A DNA stretch of 64,000 nucleotides from Apoda limacodes (GCA_946406115.1 OX291550.1:23474722-23538721); one strand, 5' to 3'. Shown: positions 44,290-56,434, counted from the first letter of the stretch. The notes: generated by a model from the sequence alone, not told the origin. Numbers and translations: made by a program.

Positions 44290-44479
44290 TATATAACTAA
44301 TTATTTTTATTTTGTAAGCGCTTTTTTGCGACATGGTACTTAATATTGCCAAATCTTATGTTCAGTAATCAAGGTAACGTTATCATTATTAACGTTACGT
44401 AATACAGACGAGTTTTTATACCCCGAATCCCGCTTTTTATTATAATACTAGCTGTTTCTCGCTGCTTTGTTTGCATCAA

Positions 44480-44575
44480 GCATTGTTTGATGGTTCCGTG
44501 GCTCCTGGGTTCGATCCCCGCACAGGACAAACATTTATATGATGAACATATATGTCTGTCTTGACTCTAGGTATT
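44480..44575 (+). repeat. tRNA-derived SINE piece
   Basis: B box GGGTTCGATCCCCGC at about 44510, followed by GGACAAACATTTATATGATG and ATGT-type spacing, the tRNA-head-to-body junction of common lepidopteran SINEs. The A-box half is weak; lies in the GMC intron outside the TIR element. Confidence 0.55.
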
Positions 44576-46259
44576 TTCTTGATTCGTACTTTTCATAACG
44601 CTTTTTTTTTTTGTTGTTATTATAGTCCAGAACCTTAATTGTGTAAACCTGACTCACTTTTGACCTGTTATTTGTTTTTACTTTTAGATACCAGGATTGT
44701 ACAGCTATGGTTCGGATTCTAGTCCCCAATATGAATGGAGTTACCTAACAGTTAATGACAACAAAACTTGCCAGGCACATAAAAATGGATCCGTTTACTG
44801 GGTCAGAGGCAAAATGCTAGGTGGAAGTAGTAGTATAAATTCTATGCTTTACTTTAAAGGGAACGAAAATGATTACCTTAAGTGGTACTTAAAAGGTAAT
44901 AAAGAATGGCATCCAAATATTGTCAAAAAGTATATCAAAAAAGCTGAAAGCTTACAAGACATGTTGCTTTTAAAAAATAAGACAATTAGCAAAAACTATG
45001 GTCATAATGGACCTTTAGTAATAAACACATTTAACAGCACTTCAAGAAATCTAACTTTAAAGATACTACAGTCCTACAATGAGTTAGGTATCAAAACTGA
45101 ACTTGATGTAAATACAGCTAATGACATCGGGTCCGCAATTATAAGGGCCACAGCTGCTAATGGAAAAAGAGTTAGTTCTGCCACTGCGTACCTAATACCA
45201 ATCCAGAAAAGAACAAATTTGAAAATCATAAAAGACACTTTGGTAACCAAAATTCTTATTAAAGACGGATCAAAGGAAGCCTATGGAGTTGAGGTGGAAC
45301 GCGAAGGCAAAAAAATGACGTTTTATGCATCTTTGGAAGTTATTGCCAGTGCAGGACCTATTAATACTCCACAACTACTGATGCTTTCTGGAGTTGGGCC
45401 AAGGAAATACTTGGAATCAAAAAATATAACATGCAAGGTAGATTTACCATCAGTGGGAAAGAACCTTCAGGATCATATTATGGTACCAATACCGATTTTT
45501 GGCAACAATTCAGCCTCAGAAGTGTCTGAATCTAAATTGGATGCGGCCTTATACCTCCATAACCGCACTGGACGATTGGCTCAAACAAGTTTTGCTGATA
45601 TTACAGCATATTATTCACAATCTGGGATAACGAAATTTCCCATGTATGAAATGGATCTACGGCTGTTTGAAAAGAATTCTCCTAGGCTTCTAAAATATTT
45701 AAAAACAACAGTTGGATATAAGCAATCGGTTACGGACTCTTTTGCAGAATAAGAAATCATCTTTATACTTATTCCTATTGAATCTTTTACACCCACGTTC
45801 CAAGGGCGAAATTTTACTACGTTCTTCTAATCCCAAAGAGTATCCAGAAATTCACGCCAATTACTTTAAAGACTACGCAGACTTGCAAGCGACTACACAA
45901 GGAATTAGAATGTTGACCAAAATTGTTAATACTAAATTCTTTAAATCTATCGATGCCTATGTTGGTAGAATAAAATGGGCACCTTGTAATAATTTAAAAC
46001 TTGACAGTGATGAATATTGGGAATGTATAGCGACAGCTACGGTTTATTCTGTGTACCATCAAGTTGGTACAGCTAACATGGGACCTGATTCTTTATTTTC
46101 TGTTGTGGATGACCACTTAAGAGTTCATCTAATGAAAAAACTAAGAGTTATTGATGCCAGTATAATGCCCAGTATAACAAGTGGAGGGCCAGTGAACTGG
46201 ATTGGTGAACGGGCTTCAGATCTGATCAAGAAAGATTATAATAAAATTTAATGGCAGTA

Positions 46260-47756
46260 TGCCAAAGTAGTTCTGGAATGCATAAAACGAATAAATAAAA
46301 TAGAATTTTGCTTACGTCTATGATTTAAAAAATATTCTTGAGTTGTATTTTGTTGTATTCGAAGTTATTAGATTTTTGAAGGGGCGGCGCGAGTAATGCC
46401 CCTAATATGTTGCAAGCGTCCATAGGTTGTCGTGACCGCTTACCTTCAGGGTGACTGCCAGTTTATTTGCCACCTCAGTGGTATAAAAAAATATTTTAAA
46501 AATTAAAAATTATACATTGCCGTCCATATAAATATTTTAAATGCAAAAGTAGCTTTTTCTGTCTGTTACCTCTTCACGCTTAAACCGCTGTACTGCCACC
46601 GCTGTCAAGTATGAGTCGGCTTTTTTTATAATTAAGGAGCTGTCGTTAAAATCCTACACCGATTACTAAATTAAGGGCGGGCTATGCGGGTCAAAGCTAG
46701 TATTGATATATATTTATTTGTTATCGTATTCTCGAAAACGGCTTAAATAAACTCGATGATTTTATACTGAGCGATTAAGAATATGATACGGAAATTTCAC
46801 CAAAGACTCCTCAATAGCCTCGGGGCTAGAGCGCCGCCGGGGTGAGCTGCCTGTCCCAATCCTGCATCCTGAAGGATCCACATCAAAATGTGGTCAGGTT
46901 TTTTAGGTTGTTAATTTATTGTTTTTATTTGAATGAAGTTTTGTATTTAGATATATTTACCTTCCAAGTTAGTTCCGAGTTTTCATGACTTTCTCCCACA
47001 GACTTTGAGTTCTATTATCAAGCAGCGACAGATAACAGAACTACACCATTCAACTTTATCGAAGAATTTATCAAAAGTGTTAAATTTCTCATTGCCATAC
47101 TTTTTATCATAACGGTGTTTAAATGCCCTTGCCTGATAGTGGTGCCTTTTTTTCAGGCGGCCACCAGCCAAACCTTTTAGCCAAATTTTTTATTTTAGTT
47201 TAGAATGGTACAGTGAAAAACTTAGTATGACATGTATACCTATAAACTCAGTCGGGACTACGGTTGCCAGGTGTAGACGGCTAAAAATCGAATTAGGAGC
47301 TAAAAAAAACGGGATAAAAAACTAAGGTTAATGGAATGAAGTAGAGTAAAATAATAAAAATTCAAATCATTGTCAAATAATGATAATCTATTCTGTCTTA
47401 AACTTATATTTATTTTTATTTTATTTTAATCCTTTATTGTACAAAAAATAAACATTACAAGAAATTATAATTCTAGAAAAATAGTAGGTCCAAAGGGCGT
47501 ACGTATGTATCTCTGCCAGAGATTTCTTCCCGCAAACTCAGAGAAAGAATCAATTTACAAAAAAAAGGTGGCAAGGGCTTGTACATCAAAGTTTTATCTA
47601 CAGAATTCAAATTTAATTACAAATGAAATTTAATAACAATATAATTACATACATTAAAATACAAATAAAATAATAACATAAATAAATACATAATTATATA
47701 CTAAATAAAAAATAAATTATTATTAAAATAAGTAGGTATAAAATAACTGACATAGT
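46260..47756. other. Repeat-rich spacer
   Basis: 46380-46495: dispersed repeat (GTCGTGACCGCTTACC, then TTGCCACCTCAGTGGTATAA), the inverse of 30.85 kb. 46545-46705: Helitron-like piece (CTGTCTGTTACCTCTTCACG start, GGGTCAAAGCTAGTATT end). 47420-47560: possible LINE 3' end (TCCTTTATTGTACAAAAAAT and GATTTCTTCCCGC). No gene. Confidence 0.5.
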
Positions 47757-48328
47757 GTGTAGAAACCCCCCCCCCCCTTCAATTTCGTGTTCGGCTACAC
47801 CTACCGCCTAAACCCTACATCACCGTGGAAAACTAATAATAGAATTTTAATTTGGCAATAATCGTCTAATGGCGTAATAAGGACCGCTACATTGAGAACC
47901 TGAGTAACCCTGACTCTAAGAAGGTATGAGTTTAGTCAGTCACTAGCACGGAGAGTGAGCTCTAATTTAAAAATTAAATTCTACATTATATAACTAGCCT
48001 AGCCCTTAACCATTTATATTAACTAACTTGTCACACACGAGTGATGTACCAAACTAAGATAGCTATTATAATACGTCCAAAAATGATTTAAATTATCGTC
48101 ACACTCACCCTGAATCAGTAGATTTCTAACACAATAACCTTCCCCATAACTACCCTTATTTACGTTCAATTAATAACTATTTAAATCCTGTCAAAGAGTA
48201 AGCCCTTCATAATTTAGTTTCTATGACTTTATTTATTTATTTAACCTTACAATATGCCAGTAAAACGAAAATAAGAAATTAAGATTTCCTTTACAGTTCG
48301 CGACAATAAACAAAAAGCAAATGTCTGT

Positions 48329-48396
48329 AGTGTCGGGATCGAACCGCGGCCCTTCGTATGCTTATCAAACGTTATAACCACTACACCAATTGGTCG
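48329..48396 (-). other. tRNA-like sequence, right copy
   Basis: Minus strand: GGTGTAGTGGTTATAACG as A-box region and GGTTCGATCCCG as B box; closer to a tRNA-Val D arm than the left copy. Acceptor pairing is poor. Confidence 0.5.
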
Positions 48397-48951
48397 ATTT
48401 ACGATCGATTGAATTTAACCTAATATTTCTGCACCCTGAAGATAATTCCCTTTGTTTGCTGTAAAGGTGTGTGTGTGTGGCTGTAGAGGTGTAACCATAC
48501 GGCCCTATAATAAGATATTTTACACAAGGTAATATGTAGTCTTCATGGTAGTTCTTCTTACAATCCAAAATCTCTTAGTAACCGTGGAATTTTCAGTATT
48601 TAGACATCTTTCAGATAACAGTGAATAATTCCGTTCTTTGCGTAGGTGCAAGAACTTATAAAGGAGACATCATGTGCAACCTTACTCTTATGAACTTGAG
48701 ATACCTATTAAGATAATATTAATAATTATGAAACAAATTGCGACTAATGTAAAGATTAAATAGAGTTTCTTTTAAAAATTGTCACAGTCAAATAAGATAA
48801 TTATGATGACAGAACGCCGATTTACATGGGTAAATAACCTGTCTTAGTAGGTATTTTCCTACGATTCAGTCAGTAATGAACACATTGCTCACTCAAAAAT
48901 CTAACACTTTAGTCAGATCAACAATAGGCATTTTGAGTGATTAGAACCTTC

Positions 48952-49028
48952 GCGTTTCACCGGTAGGTCGGGGTCCCCCCCCCGGCTTATCAGTTATTAA
49001 GGGGGGCCCTACCTGGATAATAATACGC
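48952..49028 (-). ncRNA. Hammerhead ribozyme, right copy, catalytic G8 lost
   Basis: The same stems as the left copy: GCGT (49028-49025) with ACGC (48955-48952), TTATTA with TAATAA, GCCG with CGGT (one G-U). The core reads CTGATAA instead of CTGATGA: position 8, whose 2'-hydroxyl acts in catalysis, is A (plus-strand T at 48988). Expected to be inactive. The downstream two-stem domain is retained at about 48890-48940. Confidence 0.75.
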
Positions 49029-50143
49029 TATGACAATAGGATTTTCTACGAAGAAGAAATGGACAGACCCTAGACCAACTAATGTCACCTTAAACAAATC
49101 CATGTTTAATTTGTTCGGTCAAAGTTTGACTTATGTCGTACCCAGGTTCAGTCATTGTCTCAGTAAGATTTCCGTAAATGTTTTTCTTTCTTTTTATATC
49201 AAAAGAAGAATGCAATTCTAAAATATATTTTTTTATTATCATTGTTTTGGCATAATTTAATTGTTACATTTTAAAAATAGACGTAGTAAAATATAAAGAA
49301 GTAAATTCAAAAATCTAAAGATATATAATTCTTATTCTATTCGTCTTCACAATGAGTGATTTATTTATTAATAAAACGAACTTCCCAAAAGAAAGGAGTA
49401 ATCTGTATCCCGACAACATAACACTCATTACTTTGACGAAAACTAATCCGGACCAATTTATGCTGACAGTATATATAGATAGGTAAGTATTGAATAGGTA
49501 TATCATACAACCAAAATTAAGATTTCTACTTTATCTTTTATATCCTGATCCGGATAAGAACTCATTAAATTTAAACAATCTCTTTAACTTTCTTGGAGTA
49601 GGATGGAGCTGAACTAGTAAGACCTAAAAGTAAACCAGCTCTACTCATACCCTAGTACTCGAGCTTCGCCGTCACATGAAGACCTGCTCTTCCTATTTAC
49701 TACCCATTCCTATTCTAATACTGATATTAAAATGGAGAGATCTTACTTTAACCGCGACATACCTAGGTCTGTCTAGTGCTGTTGACGAAGCGTTATCATC
49801 AAAGGGTTGTGACGTTACAGTCCCATTAACTACTTTCGAAAGAAACACTCACCTAATACATATTTGTCATAAAAAAACCCGTAAAGTAAGTACTATAAAG
49901 GAAAATCCTTACTCAATCTGTAAGGTACTAAATTTAGTGCCCTTGCCAATCAAAATCGCTAATTAAATCGTACAAAAAGGTAATTCACAGTTATCACTGT
50001 TAGGTAAAATTCGAGAATGATAATTAGACCCGGCGCCATGTTCTTAAAATCGTCAACCAAGGCATGTATTTTGTTTGTATTTTATTATGCACATTTAATT
50101 TAATTTTTAAGTAATTTAGGTAGTTATCTATTAAATTTAATGA

Positions 50144-52895
50144 TTAAATAACATTCTTTAAATGCGATAGTAGAACTCTAGATATCCTATGTACGGTTTG
50201 TCACAACATCAGTGTGGGATTTGTGTACCTAAACCGTTAGCACATACCCTATCACTCATCTCTAGGTTAGGTAATTTTATAATTTTCACATGCAAAAATA
50301 TTTTGGGAACACATAACAAAAGCATCATTATTATTAATGATTTACCTACCCAACAACAATTCATATAGAAACTCTTCAAATGAATTTCTAGATAAATAGC
50401 TGTACTCAGAAGGAATTTTAATGGTTTAACTTTAATTATTTCCTCTGAGAAATAAAAACTAACCCACTTACTTAGAAAAGATCGATCGAGGAAACACCAA
50501 AAATCAGCCAACCCGAACACTCCTAACACCTTCACGGTTACACACGGGTGCACGGTTCAATGTTAATTCAATGTAAATAACCACTTGAAGTTTTATTATT
50601 TATTCACATTTGCACTTTGTAATTGCAAACACTATTTACTAAGAAAAACGCGGGAAGCACAGTCTTTAACCGATATTTGTCAAAACTCTATTTAAGAATG
50701 CGGGAGGTGGGACGCTTCCCGTATAACTCGACTCAAAAAAAGGCGGGAAACACTCCATTATGCAAAATCGCGCGCGTCACTCACGAATTTTGAATTTCGA
50801 ATGGGAGAGAGAGGACTCTGTCACGACAGTCTCCAGCGCCGTGGCGCCAAAATCCAGCGAGCGAACGATTTTTTTTTTATCTCTTTTACACGCACTAATT
50901 AGGAGATATCCCTATTTCCCGTATTTTTTATTTCGTCTTAAAAGAGGATTTGTGACGTCATCGCATGACATGGTCACGTGACGATCATTCGATTTGGGCA
51001 CACAGTTTTATTATTATTTTTTACACCGCGAGTCGTACTGTTTTAAGCTACTTTACCATTCATCGAAACAAAATCTACGATAGACATATATCAAATGCAG
51101 CGCTGTCTTATCTTTTACCGCGCAATTATTTCGAACCCCAAATTATGTTTATCTATTTATAATGTTTGACTATCTTATTTTTGTATATCCAACAGATAAT
51201 TAGACCTATAGCTACTTCTCTATGAATACATTAGGTATTCAATTAAATCCCTCATAATGGTATGCTACATAGGTAGACATAATTTTGTTTTAGGGTAGAC
51301 TGGAGTATACTACAACTTCTCCCTAACAAGTTGCAACTGTACACCTATCAGTTGGAACTTGTTGCACTATTTTGTAACAATCTTCCTTGACGTTAAGATC
51401 TAGTTAAAATTGTAACAATGTGTATTGTCCATTGTTAGAAACAAAATAAATTCACTAGTGTATTTCCGCTCTCCTTCTAACAAAATAAAAATCTTAATAT
51501 TTACTTTCTATAGAATTGTATATATCTCGACTGCACGCCTGTAACTAAGTTATCTCTATCCTTCATGTGTTCAATTGTATAAACAAATTACTTTAAACTA
51601 AAAATTTGCGAGTTACTCAGCTATTGAATAATCTACAATATTTCATAAATCTCAGCTCTTTATGGTCAGTTTTAATTATCACTTTAGTTAATAAGTCTCA
51701 AATTTCCTTATGCCACATATAACAGCCCATATTTCTTGTTTAATAACCGTCCATCTCAACTCAGCCCCCTATGACGATTTACTACTATATCCCAAAATTC
51801 TTATGTCAGTTCTCAAGCCTTTCGTGATATCAATGATATGCCCTAACATTTTAATTTCAGCACAAACAAATAACATTTGGTTAAATCACAAGCCAACCCG
51901 TTTTTTGTAGTTTCCCTAGCATTATATCTAGATGTTCTAAATGATCTTTCAAATCTCAATTTATAAGAATAATTCAATCAACTAAAAAATTCACACGAAA
52001 TTATCGAATTTCAGGTCTTAGAATTCTATTCATAGCCATGCAAACTTTCAACAGAAGTCGTTAAATCTTGCGGTAAAACATTATAATCATACGATTTACC
52101 GTTAAAAGTGAAGCTAGTATCTCTTATATTGCCTTAAAATCTCTTCATGACTAACTCTTCCAACTTCATTTGAATTGAATAGGTATAATGATTCGCGCGA
52201 CCTAATCTTCCGGAAAGCAATTCACTATATTAAATTCATTTTTACTCACGGACTTTATTTCTAATCCTTCATAAAAGTTAGCCTCAGAATTATCTCCAGA
52301 TAAATCTACAGCAAGTTCAATCAACTCATAAATATAAATAAATTGAACTAGAAAAAATGGTTATCAACCTTTTAGATAAATGGATTTATGAAAGAGAATC
52401 AAGTGATTTAATAAAAATTAAAAAACCCACGACGAAATGTAGGCCTAGAATTAGTATCAGATAAATAATTCTACTACAAAGTCTCTGGTGCCCTATGCCC
52501 ATAAAACATCAAGTACACGCCCTCTGTTGGCCTTTAACTGTAAAACATGACATACAACCTGCTCTGAGGTGATACATATGTTATCCAACTAACCGCATAA
52601 AAATAGGTCCTGTCTGTATTTTATTCAAAACACATCTTCTGTAGCGCTCCCTTTAGGACTATATCCGCAAAATGTGACTGAGAATCTAGATCAGTCCAGT
52701 AATTTCTTCAAATAATATTAACAGACCTACATACTCACAAATAAACTTTCGTCATAAACGCATACGAATCTACCGTCTCCATTAGTTCCACCGCCGTCGC
52801 AGGTAAAAATAGTATTATAATACAACAGAAAGAAAGACCAAAGAACTGTTAGGACATTGAGTTGAAATTTTATATCATTTATCGATTTTAAAGTA
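50144..52895. other. AT-rich region, no gene recognised
   Basis: A GC-richer island at 50.64-50.95 kb (repeated GCGGGA words, CGCGCGCGTC) could be regulatory. A 15-base hairpin lies at 51325-51363. The remainder (51.5-52.9 kb) is featureless by eye. Confidence 0.45.
51325..51363. repeat. Short perfect-like hairpin
   Basis: AACAAGTTGCAACTG and CAGTTGGAACTTGTT pair over 14 of 15 positions around a 9-base loop. Function unknown. Confidence 0.5.
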
Positions 52896-52899
52896 CATA

Positions 52900-53475
52900 T
52901 CTAAATATATAAAAGAAGAAACTGACTGACATATCAACGCACAGCCCAAACCCTCGGTCTGGAGATTCCAAATTTAGCACGTAAGTTCATTATCAGGTAA
53001 AGGGGTGCACAAGACAGGATTTTTCAAAACTGGGGTCCAAAGGTTGAATGAAAAGCCGAAATTTCTAAAGTTAAATGGATGAAAATTGGTATATAGCCTT
53101 TCGGTTAAAAACTAAGAACGACATCTTTCACTGTTTTTGGAAAATCATCCCCTAAGGGGATAAATAGGGGTTGTAAATTTGTATTAAAATGACATAAATG
53201 TTTGTCCAGTGCGGGAATCGAACCCACCTACACCGTTTGCACACCAGCTGGCTACACTACCAACTGGCTGCGAACGAGCTTAATTTTTTAATTTTTTATT
53301 TTTTCTCTCAGCTGCATACATGGCGACTTAACTTCCGTAGTTGATATTTTTTTTTTATTCAGCTGTATCTCGAATTGTATATATTGTTTTGCGCAGGCAA
53401 GATCCCGATTTTCTAAATTTTAAATTACCACAAATTTAACGCGAGCGAAGCCGCGGGCAAAAGTAGTTCTAATAT
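52900..53475 (+). mobile_element. Helitron-like non-autonomous element
   Basis: Starts near CTAAATATATAAAAGAAGAA, contains AACTGACTGACATATCAACG and CCAAATTTAGCACG, and ends with CGCGAGCGAAGCCGCGGGC then AAAAGTAGT at about 53440-53467, the conserved terminal hairpin of lepidopteran Helitrons. A second inverted CGCGGGC-like piece follows at 53.5 kb. A tRNA-like SINE piece is inserted at 53.2 kb. No Rep/helicase ORF. Confidence 0.65.
53206..53273 (-). repeat. tRNA-like SINE head
   Basis: Minus strand: AGTTGGTAGTGTAGCCAGC as A-box region and GGGTTCGATTCCCGCACTGG as B box. Embedded in the Helitron-like element; no complete tRNA fold expected. Confidence 0.6.
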
Positions 53476-55179
53476 ATATGTATAATAGCTTTTGACCGCA
53501 GCTTTGCCCGCGCTCTATTCTGTTATCGACGAGGATTTCCGACTCACACTTGACATTTTTTAAGTACATCTTGTAGTGGATCCAAGCGTTTAATAGAGAA
53601 TAGTTGTGGTAAAAGGTTAGAGGAGAACAAACAATATACGGCGTTGGTTGGAGAGTGGTTAACCAGGAGGTTAAAATATATGGAGAAAATCGATCGATTA
53701 TTCTTAGTTTTTTGATATAGACGTTGTAGGGTGCGAGAGGGATAGTAGAGTAGGCTCCGCGCCGCTTACGGCGAGCCTTCATCGTGTAAACTAATCGAAG
53801 CTGTATAATCGAGCCATGAAAAAAGCGGAGAAGCTAGTTCAACGGATAAAGGATTTAGTAGAATCGATTTGCGCTTTCGAAATAATTATTCGATTATTAC
53901 TATAAAGTAACTGGCCATTAAATGCGAACCACACACACACAACGTGTGTACACGTGAAAGAGAAATAAAGAAGAAATTAACTGGCGCCACGGTTCCTAGA
54001 CACGCTACGCGTTCAGGCCACGTCTATCGTGGGGGAGGGGAAAACGGTTATAAGCGATAGGCGTCAGTTGCGGCACTCTTACCGTTTAGATATCCGAGGC
54101 ACGGAACATAAGACAGTTTAGTTTTCACACACACACACACACGCGCGGGTATACTAGGTTCACTAATATACCCGGGCGCTTCGACTAGTTAGATTTAAAT
54201 AATAATAAGCGAGTGCTGAAGAGTTTCTTGCCGTTTCTTCTCTTCAAAACGCCTTTGCTGTTTTCCGAAACGGCAGTAAAATTTAGTTAGATACAAATTT
54301 TAGTTTCTAAGAGCGGTTGCCCAAGCCGAGTTTCGTGTCTAGGACACCCTTGCGCAAACCGCCTCAACTTTTCGCTGAAGAGTGCAAGCAGCACCGCGGC
54401 CAACAACAGTAGACAGTAGATAGGAAAAAAAAAAAAAAACAACTGACACTTTTTCACTGTCGCCGTGCCGAGAGACTGGCTGTGTTCAGGTTCCTGAGGA
54501 AGTGGGAAGGACAGGGCGCACAAAGATTTGAAGAAGTTTAATACCGGCGCCGTGCCCGTTTCGCCTACATCAAATTACAGTAAGGGTCTTTTGTGAGAAC
54601 TGAGGCTAGCAATGTCAGTTTTTTATTGATGGGGTTGTACTATGGGGCTTTGTGAGGGATTTTCTTTATGCGATTATGTAAGGACTGTGTAAGGAACCGT
54701 GCGGGATGCCACCTCGGTTAAGGTGAGCAATTGGTAGGGGAAAATATAACGTGATTGACTTTTGGGTTGGGGTTTTGTCCGGGATCTTAGTTGTAAATTT
54801 GGGATAATTTAAAAAATTTATATATTAAAAGTGCAGAGGTAATTTGCTGATACTGTTGGCTATGTGCTCACTAATGAAAGGGGACTGCCGATTTTTGTAG
54901 AGAATTTAGTGGAGTAAAAGGTTCCTACAGGGATGTCTTTTAACATGATGTTGTTAATTTTGTGATATTTTGTGGGCTAAAAACCCGTAATTAAGCCCTG
55001 ATCTGATTAGATAGGAAACCAATTAAGTTTAGGGTTAAGGCTAGGGTATAAAGTTGTGGAGGGGCGATGAATTGTTATCAGGCCAACGGAGTTAGAGTTT
55101 GAAGTCCAGTGGAGTAAGTCCTCCTTTAAAGAGCCGATAGTACAGGTCTGGCTGATTACGATTTTTGAGATGTTTTAGA
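53476..55179. other. GC-richer promoter-like block and flanks
   Basis: 53.93-54.56 kb has CA microsatellites (53931, 54127), ACACGTG words, an arthropod initiator-like TCAGTTGCGG at 54065, and at 54584 a donor-like ACA|GTAAGG. This may be a first, non-coding exon with its promoter on the plus strand; no coding frame confirms it. A 78-codon minus frame at 54.3-54.5 kb has a hydrophobic core but no family. Confidence 0.3.
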
Positions 55180-55375
55180 TTAGAAAATCTTTGTGTAAAT
55201 ATATTTTATTGATGAAAGCCCTACACGAGCCCTGGGTAGAGATTCCTCGCTTTGATCGGATTCGAGGTAAAGGGATCTGCCCATACGACTCGGTAGGCAG
55301 GTCTTTGTGTAAATCCTGTTCTGTGTGTCTATATGTTTTATTGATGAAAACCCTACACGATTCGGTAGATGCTTA
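55180..55375. repeat. Imperfect tandem duplication, about 125 bp unit
   Basis: TCTTTGTGTAAA, TATTTTATTGATGAAAGCCC and CTACACGA recur at 55186-55226 and 55301-55352 with small changes. Confidence 0.6.
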
Positions 55376-56291
55376 TTAGAATGGTACGGTTCTGTTGCGT
55401 GTAATTGACTATTATGTAATGATATTTCTATATTTACTATTTGCTATCATAACAATTTTAATTCCGAAATCTTGCAACTCTGTAGTATGGTAATCAAGAA
55501 AAGTAGAGGCGCTCAGTAGGCCGCGGTGTGGACATGGACAGAGACAGACACAGTAAGGGTTATTCAAGCGGGATCTAACTTGTCAGAAGGTTAGGAAAAA
55601 TCAGGGCTTAATGTTAGGGATAGACTAGTTTAACTGCAGGCTTCGGGGATCTAAGGCTGTGAGGGGGGCTGACTAAACCTAGATCTAGGTTGTCTCCATT
55701 TCCACCCTTCACCAGTGACAAGTGAAGAAACTGAACTTGTAGGAAAATCTGACCCGGATCTAAAAGAAATATATATATATAATTCGTATGGTTATGTGTC
55801 ATGTCATTGATCTAATAAGATAAAGAAGTTATTTGAGTGATAGTTAATTAGCAAAATTGTTTGTGTGAGATCCGGTTTAGATTCCGTTTAGGTAATGGGT
55901 GGCTAAAATTTAATATGGGATTTTTAACCCAATCTCCTTAAGTAATTCGTAAATAAATAAAACCTCCACTCCACCCATTGCTGCGATGGATAGATTTAGA
56001 AACCTAATTATTATTTTGTTCATATTTAAATATTTGTTTCCTGTGTAAAAATAAACGTAAACCTCCCATGTCTTTCATGGCTGCGACATTAATCTAACGA
56101 GTCTAATTTTTAATTAAACTATCTAGGCTTTATTTTATTGCTCTATACTGTTCAAGTTGAGTCTTTAACTGAACCACTTAAGATAGAAATGACAGAACCG
56201 CAACCTTGACCAAACTTTATTAACAGGCTATGAGGTGACGTTAGCGGGTCAGGATTTGTTCTCTTCTTCACTATAAATCACCCCGTTGAAG
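55376..56291. other. Upstream part of the third hammerhead-repeat copy and flank
   Basis: Two related 70-base blocks at 55950-56020 and 56050-56120 (AAACCTCC...GCTGCGA). At 56232-56291 the words GAGGTGACGTTAGCGGGTCA and TTCTTC align with the sequence upstream of the 28.5 kb ribozyme (AAGGTGACATTAGTTGGTCT), showing that homology reaches beyond the ribozyme. Confidence 0.5.
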
Positions 56292-56366
56292 ACGTATTAG
56301 TATAACCATACACAATTCTCTACTAACTGATGAGGCTCGGAATTGTTGTATGGATGGCCGAAACGT
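56292..56366 (+). ncRNA. Type III hammerhead ribozyme, divergent copy, intact core
   Basis: Stem III ACGT 56292-56295 with ACGT 56363-56366 (plus a G-U extension); cleavage triplet GTA, cut predicted after A56296. Stem I TTAGTA 56297-56302 with TACTAA 56321-56326. Core CTGATGA 56327-56333 and GAA 56360-56362. Stem II GGCT 56334-56337 with GGCC 56356-56359 (one G-U). Loop I (18 nt) and loop II (18 nt) are complementary over 13 pairs (CCATACACAATTC against GAATTGTTGTATGG, one bulge). All catalytic residues are present, while stems and loops differ from the 28.5 kb copy by compensating changes. Confidence 0.85.
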
Positions 56367-56376
56367 TAAGTTCTAA

Positions 56377-56434
56377 ACACTCAGAAAAGGGCTAACCCTT
56401 ACTTGATCTGGCTAATGCGCCAGGTCCTGAGTGT
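56377..56434 (+). ncRNA. Two-stem domain downstream of the divergent hammerhead
   Basis: Outer stem ACACTCAG 56377-56384 with CTGAGTGT 56427-56434. Inner stem GATCTGG 56405-56411 with CCAGGTC 56420-56426 (one G-U), loop CTAATGCG; its 3' strand abuts the outer strand as in the 28.5 kb copy. A small GGG/CCC hairpin lies on the 5' side. The GTTCTAA linker to the ribozyme is shared. Confidence 0.7.

Larger units (their letters stand above)
42480..46251 (+). pseudogene. Glucose-methanol-choline (GMC) oxidoreductase, 2 exons seen, frameshifted
   Basis: Flavin-dependent oxidases/dehydrogenases of the glucose dehydrogenase/ecdysone oxidase group. Exon A 42480-42613: acceptor TTTTTTTTCAG, FAD-binding FIIVGAGTVGSTVANRL and LLIEYGG, donor GTAAGT at 42614. 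Exon B 44688-46251: acceptor TTACTTTTAG, the GMC signature GKMLGGSSSINSMLYFKG, and SAGPINTPQLLMLSGVGP. The frame shifts at about 45740-45750, then the C-terminal domain follows: LHPRSKGEILLRSS, catalytic YHQVGTANMG, LRVIDASIMPSI and PVNWIGERASD. Upstream exons (signal peptide) were not found. The frameshift makes it a pseudogene or an assembly error; otherwise about 575 residues are present, near family length. Confidence 0.85.
47757..50143 (-). repeat. 2.4 kb non-coding repeat, right copy
   Basis: Inverse of 27343-29772. Here the unit, read on the minus strand, begins near 50143 (GGTAGTTATCTATTAAATTT on plus) and ends at a C11-12 tract preceded by TGTAGAAA at 47760. Outside both ends the flanks share nothing with the left copy, so the pair need not be the ends of a single giant element. 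Carries a mutated hammerhead and the tRNA-like part. Confidence 0.85.

Noticed and set aside
27343..50143. A single 23 kb transposon with 2.4 kb terminal inverted repeats
   Set aside because: The left copy seems inserted in a LINE on both sides, the right copy has unrelated flanks, and no transposase or integrase lies between; two separate insertions are simpler.
53206..53273. Independent tRNA gene at 53.2 kb
   Set aside because: Embedded in a Helitron-like repeat, lacks acceptor pairing, and resembles SINE heads.
54287..54523. Minus-strand 78-codon ORF with a hydrophobic segment
   Set aside because: The Phe-rich segment is a translated A/T homopolymer; no start context or family support.
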